From Pseudomonas asuensis (GTDB lineage Bacteria; Pseudomonadota; Gammaproteobacteria; Pseudomonadales; Pseudomonadaceae), in NCBI RefSeq assembly GCF_014646755.1, contig NZ_BMNW01000001.1, positions 788,555-852,554 of the forward strand: 64,000 bases of DNA, written 5' to 3'. Positions 55,636 to 64,000 of the stretch are shown here, piece by piece. The position numbers and the translations under genes are program-made. Numbering within the stretch: position 1 is the first letter of the stretch; each line of letters starts with the position of its first letter. Below the pieces are notes generated by a model that searched no databases, was not told the DNA's origin, and worked only from the letters and a program-made list of their open reading frames with translations.

Positions 55636-57036
55636 TCAATTCCAAAACTGTGCGGCAAACACGATGAGAATGCCTAACGGGGCAACGTAGCGCATCAGGA
55701 AAAGCGTCAGAGCAAATAATGTCGGGCTGCGCACCGATAATTCGTCTCGAACCTGCTCACGTCCCATTACCCACGCTGCAAACACTACAAAGAAGAGACC
55801 GCCAAGTGGCAACATGATTCGCGAGGTTAGAAAGTCGATGACCCCAAAGAAGTTCAGACCGCTTTCAGCGCCCCATTGATACCAATGAAAGTGCCCTCCC
55901 TCGTTTACGAAAAACTTGGCCTGCTCCCATAGATTGAACGATAGCACTGTGCCCAGCCCAACCGACCAGCATATAAAGGCCAGAATAACCGTTATCCAGA
56001 CTCGGCTTAACCGGGTCCGCTCAATCAGGTAAGCAACCATAGGTTCCAATAGAGAAATCGCAGAGGTCCAGGCCGCAATTGCTACCAGCACAAAGAATAC
56101 CAGGCCAACGATTTGTCCCATTGTCACGCTGCCAAAGGCCAACGGCAGCGTCACGAACATCAACCCCGGACCTTCGCCGGGGTTCAGGCCTGCTGCAAAG
56201 ACAATTGGAAACAGTGCGACACCTGCCAGGAGCGAAACAAACGTATCCAGCAAGGCAACTGCAACAATGGTTTTACCTAGAGAAGCGCTCTTGGGCATAT
56301 AAGCACCGTAGATCATAAGCGACCCGACACCCACGCTCAGCGAAAAGAACGCATGCCCCATTGCAGGCAGCAAGCCTTCCATGAGCCGCGAGGTATCGAA
56401 GTGGAACATGAAGTGTAGCCCTTCCACAAAATGGCCCGTCGTCATGCTATAGCCCAGCAGGAGCAGCAACAGCACAAACAACAGCGGCATCAGGATACGT
56501 AAGGCTTTCTCCAGGCCATTCACCACACCCTTGGCAATCACCCAGGCCGACAACACCATGAACAAGGTGTGCCACAACGTCATTCGCCAAGGGTCAGATG
56601 TCAGCGTGCCAAACAGCGCACCGGCTTTAGCACCATCGACACCTTGAAAATCACCACGGCCGACACCAAGAATATAGTCAAGCGACCAACCACCGACGAC
56701 GCTGTAGAACGAAAGGATCAGCAAGGCATTGACCATACCGGCCAGCGCCGCCCAAGACCATCGTGGAGATCGAGCAGCTGCTATCGCCAGATCACGCATG
56801 GCATTAGCTGGACTTTGCCGGGCACGCCGTCCAATCAGCGTTTCCGCCAACATGACAGGCAAGCCAATCAAGGCGATGCAGACAAGGAACATGATGACAA
56901 ATGCACCGCCCCCATAAACCCCTGTCATATAAGGGAACTTCCAGATGCTCCCCAGGCCTACAGCGGAGCCGGTCGCGGCTAATATAAATACCCAGCGGCT
57001 AGCCCACCCGCCATGCGAAACCTGATCATTTGCCAT
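55636..57036 (-). CDS. Sodium-dependent transporter (NSS/SNF family)
   Basis: A 466-residue transporter with about eleven to twelve membrane helices. The N-terminal NSS signature (WASRWVFILAATGSAVGLGSIWKFPYMTG) with unwound helix 1 is intact, and the later helices carry SVGVGSLMIYGAYM and VALLDTFVSLLAG. It is typical of bacterial amino-acid or osmolyte:Na+ symporters. The substrate is unknown. ATG 57034-57036 is used; the earlier reading lacks homology. It is divergent from smpB and lies 7 bp before ratA. Confidence 0.93.
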   Translation of the reverse strand: MANDQVSHGGWASRWVFILAATGSAVGLGSIWKFPYMTGVYGGGAFVIMFLVCIALIGLPVMLAETLIGRRARQSPANAMRDLAIAAARSPRWSWAALAGMVNALLILSFYSVVGGWSLDYILGVGRGDFQGVDGAKAGALFGTLTSDPWRMTLWHTLFMVLSAWVIAKGVVNGLEKALRILMPLLFVLLLLLLGYSMTTGHFVEGLHFMFHFDTSRLMEGLLPAMGHAFFSLSVGVGSLMIYGAYMPKSASLGKTIVAVALLDTFVSLLAGVALFPIVFAAGLNPGEGPGLMFVTLPLAFGSVTMGQIVGLVFFVLVAIAAWTSAISLLEPMVAYLIERTRLSRVWITVILAFICWSVGLGTVLSFNLWEQAKFFVNEGGHFHWYQWGAESGLNFFGVIDFLTSRIMLPLGGLFFVVFAAWVMGREQVRDELSVRSPTLFALTLFLMRYVAPLGILIVFAAQFWN

Positions 57037-57124
57037 TGAAGTTATCGGTACCCAAAAAAGTTGGCTATTGTCCGACTTTAACCGCTCCCTCTCAAGCACA
57101 TGGCGATTGCCCTACTGACTCCCC

Positions 57125-57130
57125 TATAAT
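57125..57130 (+). promoter_or_regulatory. Perfect -10 of smpB, predicting a near-leaderless mRNA
   Basis: TATAAT ends eight bases before the smpB ATG at 57139, so transcription should start at about 57137. There is no room for a ribosome-binding site. The -35 is not obvious at 17 bp. Confidence 0.6.
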
Positions 57131-57138
57131 GCGCGTCT

Positions 57139-57615
57139 ATGGCCAAACAAAAGAAAATCTCTTCCGGAACCATCGTGCAGAACAAAAAAGCTCTGCATGA
57201 TTACTTTATCGAAACCCGCTTCGAGGCAGGTCTAGCCCTGTCCGGCTGGGAAGTCAAAAGCCTGCGTGCTGGCAAGGCGCAACTGACAGACAGTTACGTT
57301 CTGCTCAAGGATGGCGAGGCCTGGCTGCTTGGTAGCCACATCACCCCCTTGCAGACAGCCAGCACTCATGTCATTGCCGACCCCCAGCGCACCCGTAAAT
57401 TGCTCCTGCACAAACGGGAGCTAGGCAAGCTATTTGGTGCGGTACAACAGAAAGGCTTCGCCTGTGTTGCACTCTCCATTTACTGGAAAAAACACCTGAT
57501 CAAGTGCGAAATCGCATTAGCGAAAGGTAAAAAAGAATTCGACAAGCGCGCGACAGAGAAAGAGCGCGACTCGAATCGAGAGATCCAGCGCGCCATGTAC
57601 AAGGATCAGAAATAA
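57139..57615 (+). CDS. smpB: SsrA-binding protein SmpB
   Basis: SmpB delivers tmRNA to stalled ribosomes in trans-translation. The 158-residue protein has [34 protein letters not shown], the [27 protein letters not shown] segment and a basic C-terminal tail. It is full length. No Shine-Dalgarno precedes the ATG; the -10 at 57125 suggests initiation on a leaderless or near-leaderless message. tmRNA (ssrA) itself is not in this window. A terminator follows. Confidence 0.97.
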   Translation: MAKQKKISSGTIVQNKKALHDYFIETRFEAGLALSGWEVKSLRAGKAQLTDSYVLLKDGEAWLLGSHITPLQTASTHVIADPQRTRKLLLHKRELGKLFGAVQQKGFACVALSIYWKKHLIKCEIALAKGKKEFDKRATEKERDSNREIQRAMYKDQK

Positions 57616-57618
57616 TAG

Positions 57619-57642
57619 GGGGCGCTCCGAGCGCCCTTTATA
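57619..57642 (+). terminator. Rho-independent terminator after smpB
   Basis: GGGCGC (57620-57625) pairs with GCGCCC (57631-57636) and TTTATACTTTT follows. It overlaps the end of the convergent lldR gene by a few bases. Confidence 0.85.
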
Positions 57643-58429
57643 CTTTTGAAAAGCCTTCCGTCTGCTGTCGGCGCTGTGATCGTGCAATGCGTTGCGCTTC
57701 TTCCTGTGCCTCCTCCAGTACTTCTTGCACATAATGAATGTGCCGGCTGGAAATCTCGCGGGCATCGTCAGCACGCCGATCAATAATGGCTTGATATAAA
57801 TCATGGTGCTGCTGCATCAACATGTCTCGTGTCTCGCTACGCTGTGCGTACATACCGCCAATATTGGTGACTACGTTGCGCTTGAGCAAATCGAATAGAC
57901 CACGAATGGTATGCAGCAAAATAGCGTTGTGGCTGGCTTCAGCAATGGCCAGATGAAAACTAGCATCTGCGGCGCCCTCTTCCGAACGCGAGATTGTTTC
58001 AGGCCGGGCGTAGCAATCCTGCAATACCCTGAAAGCTTCAGTCAGACGCTGGTGGTCAAGCTCGGTCCCTCGCAGCGCTGCGTAATAAGCACACGAGCCC
58101 TCTAGCATATGACGGAACTCCAGCAAGTCGTGTCGCGTTTCCTCACGGCTTTCAAGCAGCTGAAGCAAAGGGTCGCTAAACGTGGAACCGAAAGAAGCGG
58201 CAACGTAAGTACCGCCCCCCTGGCGACTGATTAATACACCTCGAGCAACCAGCTTCTGAATTGCTTCACGCAGCGAAGGGCGCGAAACACCAAAACGCTC
58301 TGCCAGCACTCGCTCGGCCGGTAACCGCTCACCTGCTTTCAACGAGCCCTCAACAAGCATCGCCTCAATATGCTCAACGATGCCATCCGACAAACGACGC
58401 TGCTGTACCTGATCGAACCCCATCTCCAT
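57638..58429 (-). CDS. lldR: LldR, GntR/FadR-family regulator of lactate genes
   Basis: A 263-residue FadR-subfamily regulator. The N-terminal winged helix (RLPAERVLAERFGVSRPSLREAIQKLVARGVLISRQGGGTYVA) is intact, and the C-terminal all-helical FCD domain follows (residues about 85-235), with acidic and histidine residues near the effector pocket (LEFRHMLEG; ADASFHLAIAEASHN). It is divergent from the lactate permease, and the intergenic region has a 19-bp palindrome that fits its operator. By analogy, L-lactate would release it. Confidence 0.93.
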   Translation of the reverse strand: MEMGFDQVQQRRLSDGIVEHIEAMLVEGSLKAGERLPAERVLAERFGVSRPSLREAIQKLVARGVLISRQGGGTYVAASFGSTFSDPLLQLLESREETRHDLLEFRHMLEGSCAYYAALRGTELDHQRLTEAFRVLQDCYARPETISRSEEGAADASFHLAIAEASHNAILLHTIRGLFDLLKRNVVTNIGGMYAQRSETRDMLMQQHHDLYQAIIDRRADDAREISSRHIHYVQEVLEEAQEEAQRIARSQRRQQTEGFSKV

Positions 58430-58514
58430 CCTCTAATGTGCCTGCCAGAGCGGCGGGCTTGATTCTGAGCCAAAGGGCTTTTACGCATCCAGACTAAAGT
58501 CTTAAAAACCAAGG

Positions 58515-58543
58515 TTTGACAGACTTGCCAGGCAACTTTTAAC
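58515..58543 (+). promoter_or_regulatory. Predicted promoter of lldP
   Basis: TTTGAC with TTGACA one base on (58515-58521) and TTTAAC (58538-58543) are 16-17 bp apart. The palindrome at 58563 would lie just after the start site. A second possible pair, TTGACA at 58581-58586 with TTATCG at 58604, overlaps the palindrome. Confidence 0.5.
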
Positions 58544-58562
58544 CTCAATCGTCAGCCATTGT

Positions 58563-58581
58563 AAATTGGTATGACCAATTT
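58563..58581. promoter_or_regulatory. 19-bp perfect palindrome, predicted LldR operator
   Basis: AAATTGGT, ATG, ACCAATTT: the arms are exact complements around a three-base centre. The core AATTGGT-N3-ACCAATT is the operator pattern known for FadR-type regulators such as PdhR. It lies between divergent lldR and lldP. Confidence 0.8.
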
Positions 58582-58594
58582 TGACATTAAGAGA

Positions 58595-58610
58595 CCGATA
58601 CGCTTATCGG
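58595..58610. promoter_or_regulatory. Second inverted repeat in the lldR-lldP region
   Basis: CCGATA (58595-58600) and TATCGG (58605-58610) are exact complements around CGCT. It lies about 14 bp downstream of the 19-bp palindrome and could be a second regulator site or a leader hairpin. Confidence 0.4.
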
Positions 58611-58651
58611 AAGCACTGCCCCCTACACAAAAACAATCAAGGGAGCTCTAC

Positions 58652-60352
58652 ATGGAAACCTGGCAACAGCTGTACACACCGCTTGGCAGTTTAGGCCTGT
58701 CTGCAACAGCGGCACTTGTTCCTATCGTGTTTTTCTTTCTCGCGTTGGCTGTCTTTCGCATGAAAGGCCACCTTGCCGGAACTATTACCCTGGCATTGTC
58801 GCTTGCTATTGCCATAACGATTTACAAGATGCCTATTGCAAAGGCGCTGGCAGCCGCCGGCTATGGTTTTCTATATGGGCTGTGGCCAATCGCCTGGATC
58901 ATTGTTGCGGCAGTGTTTCTCTACAAGCTCACGGTAAAGAGCGGCCAGTTCGATGTTATTCGCAGCTCAGTCCTCTCCATCACTGATGACCAGCGCTTGC
59001 AGGTGCTTCTTATTGGATTCTGCTTTGGTGCGTTTCTTGAGGGTGCTGCAGGCTTCGGCGCGCCTGTCGCCATTACTGCAGCCTTATTAGTAGGCCTGGG
59101 CCATAATCCACTTAAAGCTGCCGGGCTTTGCCTGATCGCCAATACCGCCCCGGTTGCATTCGGCGCGCTGGGTATCCCAACCATCGTAGCGGGGCAAGTT
59201 ACGGGTATCGACGCCTTCAAACTGGGCGCTATGACCGGACGTCAGCTTCCTCTGCTTTCCCTGCTGGTGCCCTTTTGGCTAATGGCCATGATGGACGGTA
59301 TGCGCGGCCTACGCGAAACCTGGCAGGCTGCCCTTGTCTGCGGCAGCAGTTTTGCCGTTTCCCAATATTTCACGTCGAACTACATTGGTCCCGAGCTACC
59401 AGACATTACCTCAGCGTTGTTTAGTATGGTCTCGTTGACCGCCTACCTGAAACTGCGCCAAGGCCGTCACGCCGTTGCTCATGATGTAGTCGGCGTTAGT
59501 GCAGGCGGAGCAGCAACCTTAGGCGGAGGGCCTGGCTTTGGCCGAGCCCCACATAGTCGTACGCCCTCGCCTTATACATTGGGGCAGATCATTAAGGCTT
59601 GGTCGCCCTTCCTGATCCTAACCGCCCTGGTTACCGTCTGGACACTTAAGTCTTTCAAGGCCATGTTTGCAACGGGCGGCTCCTTGTACAACCTAGTCAT
59701 TAACATTCCAGTACCTTTCCTGGATAAATTGGTTCTTAAAAGCGCACCGATTGCAGCAGACCCCACTCCTATAGCGGCTGTTTTTAAATTCGATCCTCTT
59801 TCCGCCACGGGTACAGCAATCCTGATTTCAGCACTTGTTTCCATGGCGATCCTAAAGATCAAGCCCGATATAGCACTGTCAACATTCAAGGAAACCTTGG
59901 TGGAATTGCGGTGGCCAATTCTGTCGATTGGCATGGTGCTGGCTTTCGCATTCGTAACCAATTACTCCGGCATGTCGACGACACTAGCACTGGTGCTGGC
60001 AGGAACAGGCGCTCTGTTCCCCTTCTTCTCACCATTTCTTGGCTGGCTCGGCGTCTTCCTGACAGGATCAGACACCTCCTCAAATGCACTCTTCGGCTCC
60101 TTGCAAGCCACGACCGCCCATCAGATTGGGGTGTCAGACGTCCTGCTGGTTGCAGCCAATAGCAGCGGTGGAGTAACAGGCAAAATGATTTCGCCTCAAT
60201 CAATTGCTGTTGCATGCGCGGCCACTGGCATGGTCGGGAAAGAATCCGACCTATTCCGTTTCACCCTAAAACACAGTCTGATTTTTGCCACCCTCGTAGG
60301 CCTAATTACATTAGTCCAAGCTTATGTCCTAACCGGCATGATCGTTCACTGA
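58652..60352 (+). CDS. lldP: L-lactate permease
   Basis: Imports lactate with protons. The 566-residue permease has about twelve or more helices, and family motifs ([68 protein letters not shown]). ATG 58652 follows GGGAGCTC; the 27-residue upstream reading overlaps the operator and is rejected. It is followed by lutABC after about 100 bp. Confidence 0.96.
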   Translation: METWQQLYTPLGSLGLSATAALVPIVFFFLALAVFRMKGHLAGTITLALSLAIAITIYKMPIAKALAAAGYGFLYGLWPIAWIIVAAVFLYKLTVKSGQFDVIRSSVLSITDDQRLQVLLIGFCFGAFLEGAAGFGAPVAITAALLVGLGHNPLKAAGLCLIANTAPVAFGALGIPTIVAGQVTGIDAFKLGAMTGRQLPLLSLLVPFWLMAMMDGMRGLRETWQAALVCGSSFAVSQYFTSNYIGPELPDITSALFSMVSLTAYLKLRQGRHAVAHDVVGVSAGGAATLGGGPGFGRAPHSRTPSPYTLGQIIKAWSPFLILTALVTVWTLKSFKAMFATGGSLYNLVINIPVPFLDKLVLKSAPIAADPTPIAAVFKFDPLSATGTAILISALVSMAILKIKPDIALSTFKETLVELRWPILSIGMVLAFAFVTNYSGMSTTLALVLAGTGALFPFFSPFLGWLGVFLTGSDTSSNALFGSLQATTAHQIGVSDVLLVAANSSGGVTGKMISPQSIAVACAATGMVGKESDLFRFTLKHSLIFATLVGLITLVQAYVLTGMIVH

Positions 60353-60380
60353 TGGATAGAGATCGCAGCTAGAACACCAG

Positions 60381-60446
60381 TGCCGGGCCTGCTCCGGCAT
60401 TGCCATAACCCCCATCCGACAGGATGGATAACCGGGCAAACCCGGA
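60381..60446 (+). repeat. Three tandem hairpins between lldP and lutA
   Basis: Three perfect stems sit within 65 bases: TGCCGG/CCGGCA (60381-60399), CCATCC/GGATGG (60412-60427) and CCGGG/CCCGG (60432-60445). The last ends at the GGAGAAG ribosome-binding site of lutA. Confidence 0.65.
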
Positions 60447-60455
60447 GAAGCCTGA

Positions 60456-61280
60456 ATGAGTGAGCTTTTTTATAACGCAGCGCCTAATGCAACTCGCATT
60501 GCGGCACCGATTCCCACTCAACGGGAATACCCTGATCAAAAGCCACAGCATGTTTATTTGTTCGGTACTTGTGTCGTTGATCTGTTTTATCCAGAAGCAG
60601 GCATGGATAGTATTCGCTTGCTAGAGCGTGAAGGCATTACTGTTCACTTCCCTCAAGGGCAAAGTTGTTGCGGGCAACCTGCCTATACGTCTGGCTACAC
60701 CGATGAGGCACGCGAAGTAGCGCGTGCTCAACTGGCACTGTTCCGTCAAGACTGGCCACTGGTTGTCGTCTCAGGTTCATGCGCAGGCATGATCCGCCAT
60801 CACTACTCGGAATTATTCAAAAATGAGCCTGCTACGCTTCTCCAAATAGAGGCTCTTGCCGCTCGAACCTATGAACTAGCCGAGTTCCTGCTAAACGTTT
60901 GTAAAGTCGGCCTAAAGGACCGCGGCGCCCCTACTAAGGTCGCGCTGCATACCTCCTGCAGTGCGCGCCGAGAAATGAACACACACCTTCATGGCAGAGC
61001 CCTGCTCGCTCAATTGGAAGCGGTTCAACGGGTAGATCATGACCATGAGAGCGAGTGCTGCGGCTTTGGTGGCACGTTTTCGGTCCGTATGCCAGATATT
61101 TCCGGCGCAATGGTGGCCGACAAGACACGCGCCCTTCAAGAGTCTGGGGCAGCTCAAGTCGTTACAGCCGACTGCGGCTGCCTAATGAATATCAATGGCG
61201 CGCTGGAAAAGCAAAACGCTACGCTGCGTGGCCAGCACCTTGCCAGTTTTATCTGGCAGCGAACCGGAGACAGAACATGA
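60456..61280 (+). CDS. lutA: LutA/LldE iron-sulfur subunit of lactate utilisation complex
   Basis: LutA with LutB and LutC oxidises L-lactate to pyruvate. The 274-residue protein has two CCG-type cysteine-rich motifs (SCCGQPAYTSG and ECCGFGGTFS), each with an upstream cysteine (FGTC, HTSC), that bind Fe-S. A roughly 30-residue N-terminal extension precedes the first domain, as in other pseudomonads. Its stop overlaps lutB (ATGA). Confidence 0.95.
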   Translation: MSELFYNAAPNATRIAAPIPTQREYPDQKPQHVYLFGTCVVDLFYPEAGMDSIRLLEREGITVHFPQGQSCCGQPAYTSGYTDEAREVARAQLALFRQDWPLVVVSGSCAGMIRHHYSELFKNEPATLLQIEALAARTYELAEFLLNVCKVGLKDRGAPTKVALHTSCSARREMNTHLHGRALLAQLEAVQRVDHDHESECCGFGGTFSVRMPDISGAMVADKTRALQESGAAQVVTADCGCLMNINGALEKQNATLRGQHLASFIWQRTGDRT

Positions 61281-62731
61281 CACAGATGACCCGGATTCCC
61301 GTCTTGGAGCTTCCTACGCCGTCATTCAAAACACGAGCTCGGCAAGCACTCAATGATGAACAACTACGCCGTAATTTCCGCGTTGCCATGGATTCACTGA
61401 TGACCAAACGCTTGGCCATCATGAGCGATCCAGATGAGCGTGAGCGACTACGCGAAATGGGCAATCACATTCGTGCACGAGCTCTATCCAAACTGCCTGA
61501 CCTTCTCGAAAAGCTGGAAGCCAACCTGACACGCAATGGCATTCAGGTTCATTGGGCCGAAACAGTGGACGAAGCCAATGCAATCGTTCAATCGATTGCC
61601 GAAGCGCACAAGGCTAAACATCTGATCAAGGGAAAATCCATGGTCAGTGAAGAGATGAACATGAACCATGTGCTAGAGAAGCAAGGTATTGAATGTCTTG
61701 AATCAGACATGGGTGAATACATTATTCAACTGGCTGGTCAGAAGCCTTCACATATCATCATGCCGGCTATTCATATGAATGCCGCCCAAGTGGCCTCGCT
61801 ATTCAGCGACACATTGGGTACGGAATACACCACGGATGTCGATGAGCTGATTCAAACTGGCCGCCATGTATTACGGCAAAAATTTTTCGAGGCAGATATC
61901 GGTATTTCAGGTGTTAACTTTGCGGTCGCAGAAACAGGCACGCTGCTGCTTGTAGAAAACGAAGGGAACGGTCGTATGTCTACAAGCGTTCCGCCAGTAC
62001 ATATTGCGGTTACTGGCATAGAGAAAGTTGTAGAAAATTTGCGCGATGTAGTGCCTCTGTTATCACTCTTGACACGCTCAGCATTGGGCCAGCCGATAAC
62101 CACCTATGTGAACATGATTTCCAGCCCCCGCAAATCACATGAGCTGGATGGTCCTCAGGAAGTACATCTCGTGCTTTTGGATAATGGACGCAGCCAGGCC
62201 TTTGCCGATGGTGAGTTAAGGCAGACCCTAAACTGCATTCGATGCGGCGCCTGTATGAATCACTGTCCGGTCTATACTCGCATTGGGGGGCATGCCTACG
62301 GCACGGTATATCCTGGTCCTATTGGAAAGATCATATCGCCACACTTGCTTGGGCTTGAAAACACTCCAGACCATCCGAGCGCTTCATCGCTATGCGGTGC
62401 CTGCGGGGAAGTTTGCCCCGTCAAGATACCGATCCCATCGGTGTTGCGTAGGTTACGAGAAGAAAATGTCAAACCACCTGAAGCCACGCCACATCTCCTA
62501 CGTGGCCAGGGCAGTAAATATTCTTCACGTGAAAGGCTGGCTTGGAAAAGTTGGCGCAAACTGTACACCTCCCCAACGCTATACAAGTCGTTCACCTACA
62601 TTGCCACGCGTCTTCGCAACGTTACACCCAGAAATGTAGGCCCCTGGAGCAAGCATCATGCAGCCCCAAAGCCTGCATCGCGATCACTTCATGAATTAGC
62701 CCGTGAGCATCTAGGGGAGGACAAGGCATGA
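61277..62731 (+). CDS. lutB: LutB/LldF iron-sulfur subunit
   Basis: A 484-residue protein with an N-terminal LUD domain (KGKSMVSEEMNMNHVLEKQGIE) and two C-terminal 4Fe-4S motifs, CIRCGACMNHCPVY and CGACGEVCPVKI. This matches LutB, which carries electrons from lactate oxidation. The start ATG 61277 overlaps the lutA stop. The longer reading from 61055 is out of homology. The tail ends with a helical segment. Confidence 0.95.
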   Translation: MTQMTRIPVLELPTPSFKTRARQALNDEQLRRNFRVAMDSLMTKRLAIMSDPDERERLREMGNHIRARALSKLPDLLEKLEANLTRNGIQVHWAETVDEANAIVQSIAEAHKAKHLIKGKSMVSEEMNMNHVLEKQGIECLESDMGEYIIQLAGQKPSHIIMPAIHMNAAQVASLFSDTLGTEYTTDVDELIQTGRHVLRQKFFEADIGISGVNFAVAETGTLLLVENEGNGRMSTSVPPVHIAVTGIEKVVENLRDVVPLLSLLTRSALGQPITTYVNMISSPRKSHELDGPQEVHLVLLDNGRSQAFADGELRQTLNCIRCGACMNHCPVYTRIGGHAYGTVYPGPIGKIISPHLLGLENTPDHPSASSLCGACGEVCPVKIPIPSVLRRLREENVKPPEATPHLLRGQGSKYSSRERLAWKSWRKLYTSPTLYKSFTYIATRLRNVTPRNVGPWSKHHAAPKPASRSLHELAREHLGEDKA

Positions 62732-63399
62732 ATGCTCGTAACAACATCTTAGATAAGCTTCGGAAAAGCGTAGCTGGCTCTACGCCTATAAACGATAACT
62801 ACGACATATCACTGGTAACCAAACCATGGAGCTACGCGCCGGAAGAGCGCATTAATCGATTACGGACACTCATGGAAGCGGTTCACACCGAAATACACAT
62901 CACTACTCAGAAGAATTGGCCTCCGCTGGTTGAGCAGCTCCTTCACGACAAACAAATTCCTAGCCTGCTTATAGCGCCTAATACACCCCATGGCAGACAG
63001 CTTGAAGCTTACTGGAACGGCAAAGCCGAGCTTCCTTCTCTTAAGGCCTATGACCGCCCTATAGAGCAATGGAAGGCTGATCTATTTAACGAAACCCCAG
63101 CCAGCTTGACAGGAACATTAGGTGCTATCACGGCGACAGGCAGCTTGGTGCTCTGGCCTGACCAACACGAGCCTCGTCTGATGAGCCTGGTGCCGCCTCT
63201 TCATATAGCTCTACTTCACGCCAGCAAGATCGAAGACAACTTTTATACCTTCCATGAAAAGTACAAATGGCGAGAAGGCATGCCTACTAATGCGCTGCTC
63301 ATTTCAGGACCATCTAAGACGGCTGATATAGAGCAGGTACTAGCATATGGAGCACATGGCCCTAAAGATCTGGTCGTTCTAATAATTAAAGATGCTTAA
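62728..63399 (+). CDS. lutC: LutC/LldG LUD-domain subunit
   Basis: A 223-residue LUD-domain protein, third subunit of the lactate utilisation complex. The core (ETPASLTGTLGAITATGSLVLWPD; SLVPPLHIALLHASKI; LISGPSKTADIEQVLAYGAHGP) matches LutC. It is coupled to lutB by an ATGA overlap. A 6-bp hairpin TGCTTA/TAAGCA overlaps the stop. Base composition here is lower in GC than in the block around 38 kb. Confidence 0.95.
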   Translation: MNARNNILDKLRKSVAGSTPINDNYDISLVTKPWSYAPEERINRLRTLMEAVHTEIHITTQKNWPPLVEQLLHDKQIPSLLIAPNTPHGRQLEAYWNGKAELPSLKAYDRPIEQWKADLFNETPASLTGTLGAITATGSLVLWPDQHEPRLMSLVPPLHIALLHASKIEDNFYTFHEKYKWREGMPTNALLISGPSKTADIEQVLAYGAHGPKDLVVLIIKDA

Positions 63400-63587
63400 A
63401 TTCATAAGCAGTTGAAGAAGACTTCTATGCATATGTTTGATGCATTTCTTTAAAAGATAAATGAAACCGTAAGCGACTGGTAGCAGTCCACTCGTATGAG
63501 GCTGGTTAGCCCTGTAATGGAGCCAGCAAAGTCTTTTTGATTTAGCTTGGAAACTTGCTTACGTCATTCATGCTCAAGGAGATGTCT

Positions 63588-63881
63588 ATGAAACGCACCG
63601 TCTTAGCCGCCGCTGTAACTGCAATAATGGCTTCCCCAGTGTTTGCTGAAGATCTTTGCGCTATTCAGCTGCAAAAAATTGATGATTCCATGAAGACTAC
63701 ACCTTCAATGGCTACAGCTACTGCAACAGACTCCAATGTCCAGGTGCAACGTATCAAGGAGCTTCATGAGGAAGCCGTGAAGCATCAACAGGTAGGTGAT
63801 ACCAAGAAGTGCATCGCCTCGGCTAACCAGGCACTGTCTCTAATCCGCAAGCCAGGCGGAGAGACTGGTGGCAGCAAATAA
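63588..63881 (+). CDS. Small secreted hypothetical protein
   Basis: A 97-residue protein. A signal peptide (VLAAAVTAIMASPVFA) is followed by a mature chain of about 77 residues with two cysteines (DLCAIQ and KKCIAS), a T/A/S-rich segment, and a short helical region (IKELHEEAVKHQQVGDTKKC). I do not recognise a family. AAGGAGATG precedes the start ATG 63588. It follows lutC after about 190 bp and ends before a strong terminator. Confidence 0.7.
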   Translation: MKRTVLAAAVTAIMASPVFAEDLCAIQLQKIDDSMKTTPSMATATATDSNVQVQRIKELHEEAVKHQQVGDTKKCIASANQALSLIRKPGGETGGSK

Positions 63882-63940
63882 GCAGCTGCAGTCTGTTGGC
63901 AGAAGAAAGCACTTACCTGCGCCCCTTTTTGCGCCCAAAG

Positions 63941-63974
63941 CAAAACCCCCGGGCCGTTGGGCCTGGGGGTTTTG
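63941..63974. terminator. Strong terminator near the window end
   Basis: CAAAACCCCCGGGCC pairs with GGCCTGGGGGTTTTG around GTTG, with one bulged base. A-runs and T-runs flank it, so it works on both strands. Confidence 0.85.
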
Positions 63975-64000
63975 GGTATAGGTGCTTGACGATGAATGCA

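Noticed and set aside
58571..58651. Earlier start for the lactate permease
   Set aside because: It would begin inside the LldR palindrome and lacks a ribosome-binding site; GGGAG precedes 58652.
1..64000. CRISPR arrays, tRNA/rRNA genes, insertion sequences, prophage genes, toxin-antitoxin pairs
   Set aside because: No spaced direct repeats, cloverleaf ends with CCA, transposase or integrase motifs, or phage proteins were seen on either strand.

Overview
The window looks like chromosomal DNA from a Pseudomonas-type gammaproteobacterium with mid-50s percent GC by eye. Nearly every protein reads as an orthologue of a P. aeruginosa protein, and three blocks keep the gene order I recall from PAO1: hflX to the serB neighbour, the rib/dxs/thiL/nusB to oprG block, and the rnfH/ratA/smpB/lld block. 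I see no tRNA, rRNA, CRISPR array, insertion sequence, prophage or replication origin. This is core genome, but the blocks are joined differently from PAO1.

Region 1 (1-7.9 kb, minus) is one RNA, DNA-repair and cell-wall operon: nnr, tsaE, amiB-like, mutL, miaA, hfq, hflX (cut by the window edge). Region 2 (7.9-13.6 kb) holds queG, orn, a membrane methyltransferase, rsgA and the motAB stator. Region 3 (13.6-21.1 kb, plus) holds an HDOD protein, rhdA, psd, a PilZ-like protein and FimX, a cluster with a c-di-GMP, motility and twitching flavour. Region 4 (21.2-29.5 kb) holds serB, a divergent SMP-type membrane protein followed by a secreted MORN-repeat/C13-peptidase protein, an NAD(P)-binding protein, a LysR regulator divergent from L-serine dehydratase, and a YbaK-type deacylase.

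Region 5 (29.5-47.7 kb) is dominated by cofactor and isoprenoid supply. It has ribB behind an FMN riboswitch, yceK/ubiX/mpl, a DedA protein, an MscS-type channel, ppa, xseB-ispA-dxs, ribA-btuF, a retropepsin-like protease, and the operon ribD-ribC-ribBA-ribH-nusB-thiL-pgpA behind a second FMN riboswitch. The two riboswitch leaders share promoter, aptamer and a terminal hairpin that buries the ribosome-binding site, so the orphan ribB and the main rib operon should respond together to FMN.

Region 6 (47.7-54.9 kb) has nrdR, a YbaY lipoprotein, a methyltransferase, a YbbN-type thioredoxin, a small unknown, and a zinc-type cluster (histidine-rich DUF2796 protein, ABC ATPase, FtsX-like permease, DUF3299 protein) with a Zur-like box over a perfect -10. 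It ends with OprG/OmpW behind an ANR-like box spaced as in a class II promoter. Region 7 (54.9-64 kb) has rnfH, ratA, a sodium symporter, smpB (possibly leaderless), and a lactate module: LldR divergent from lldP-lutA-lutB-lutC, with a 19-bp palindromic operator and three tandem hairpins before lutA. A small secreted unknown protein closes the window.
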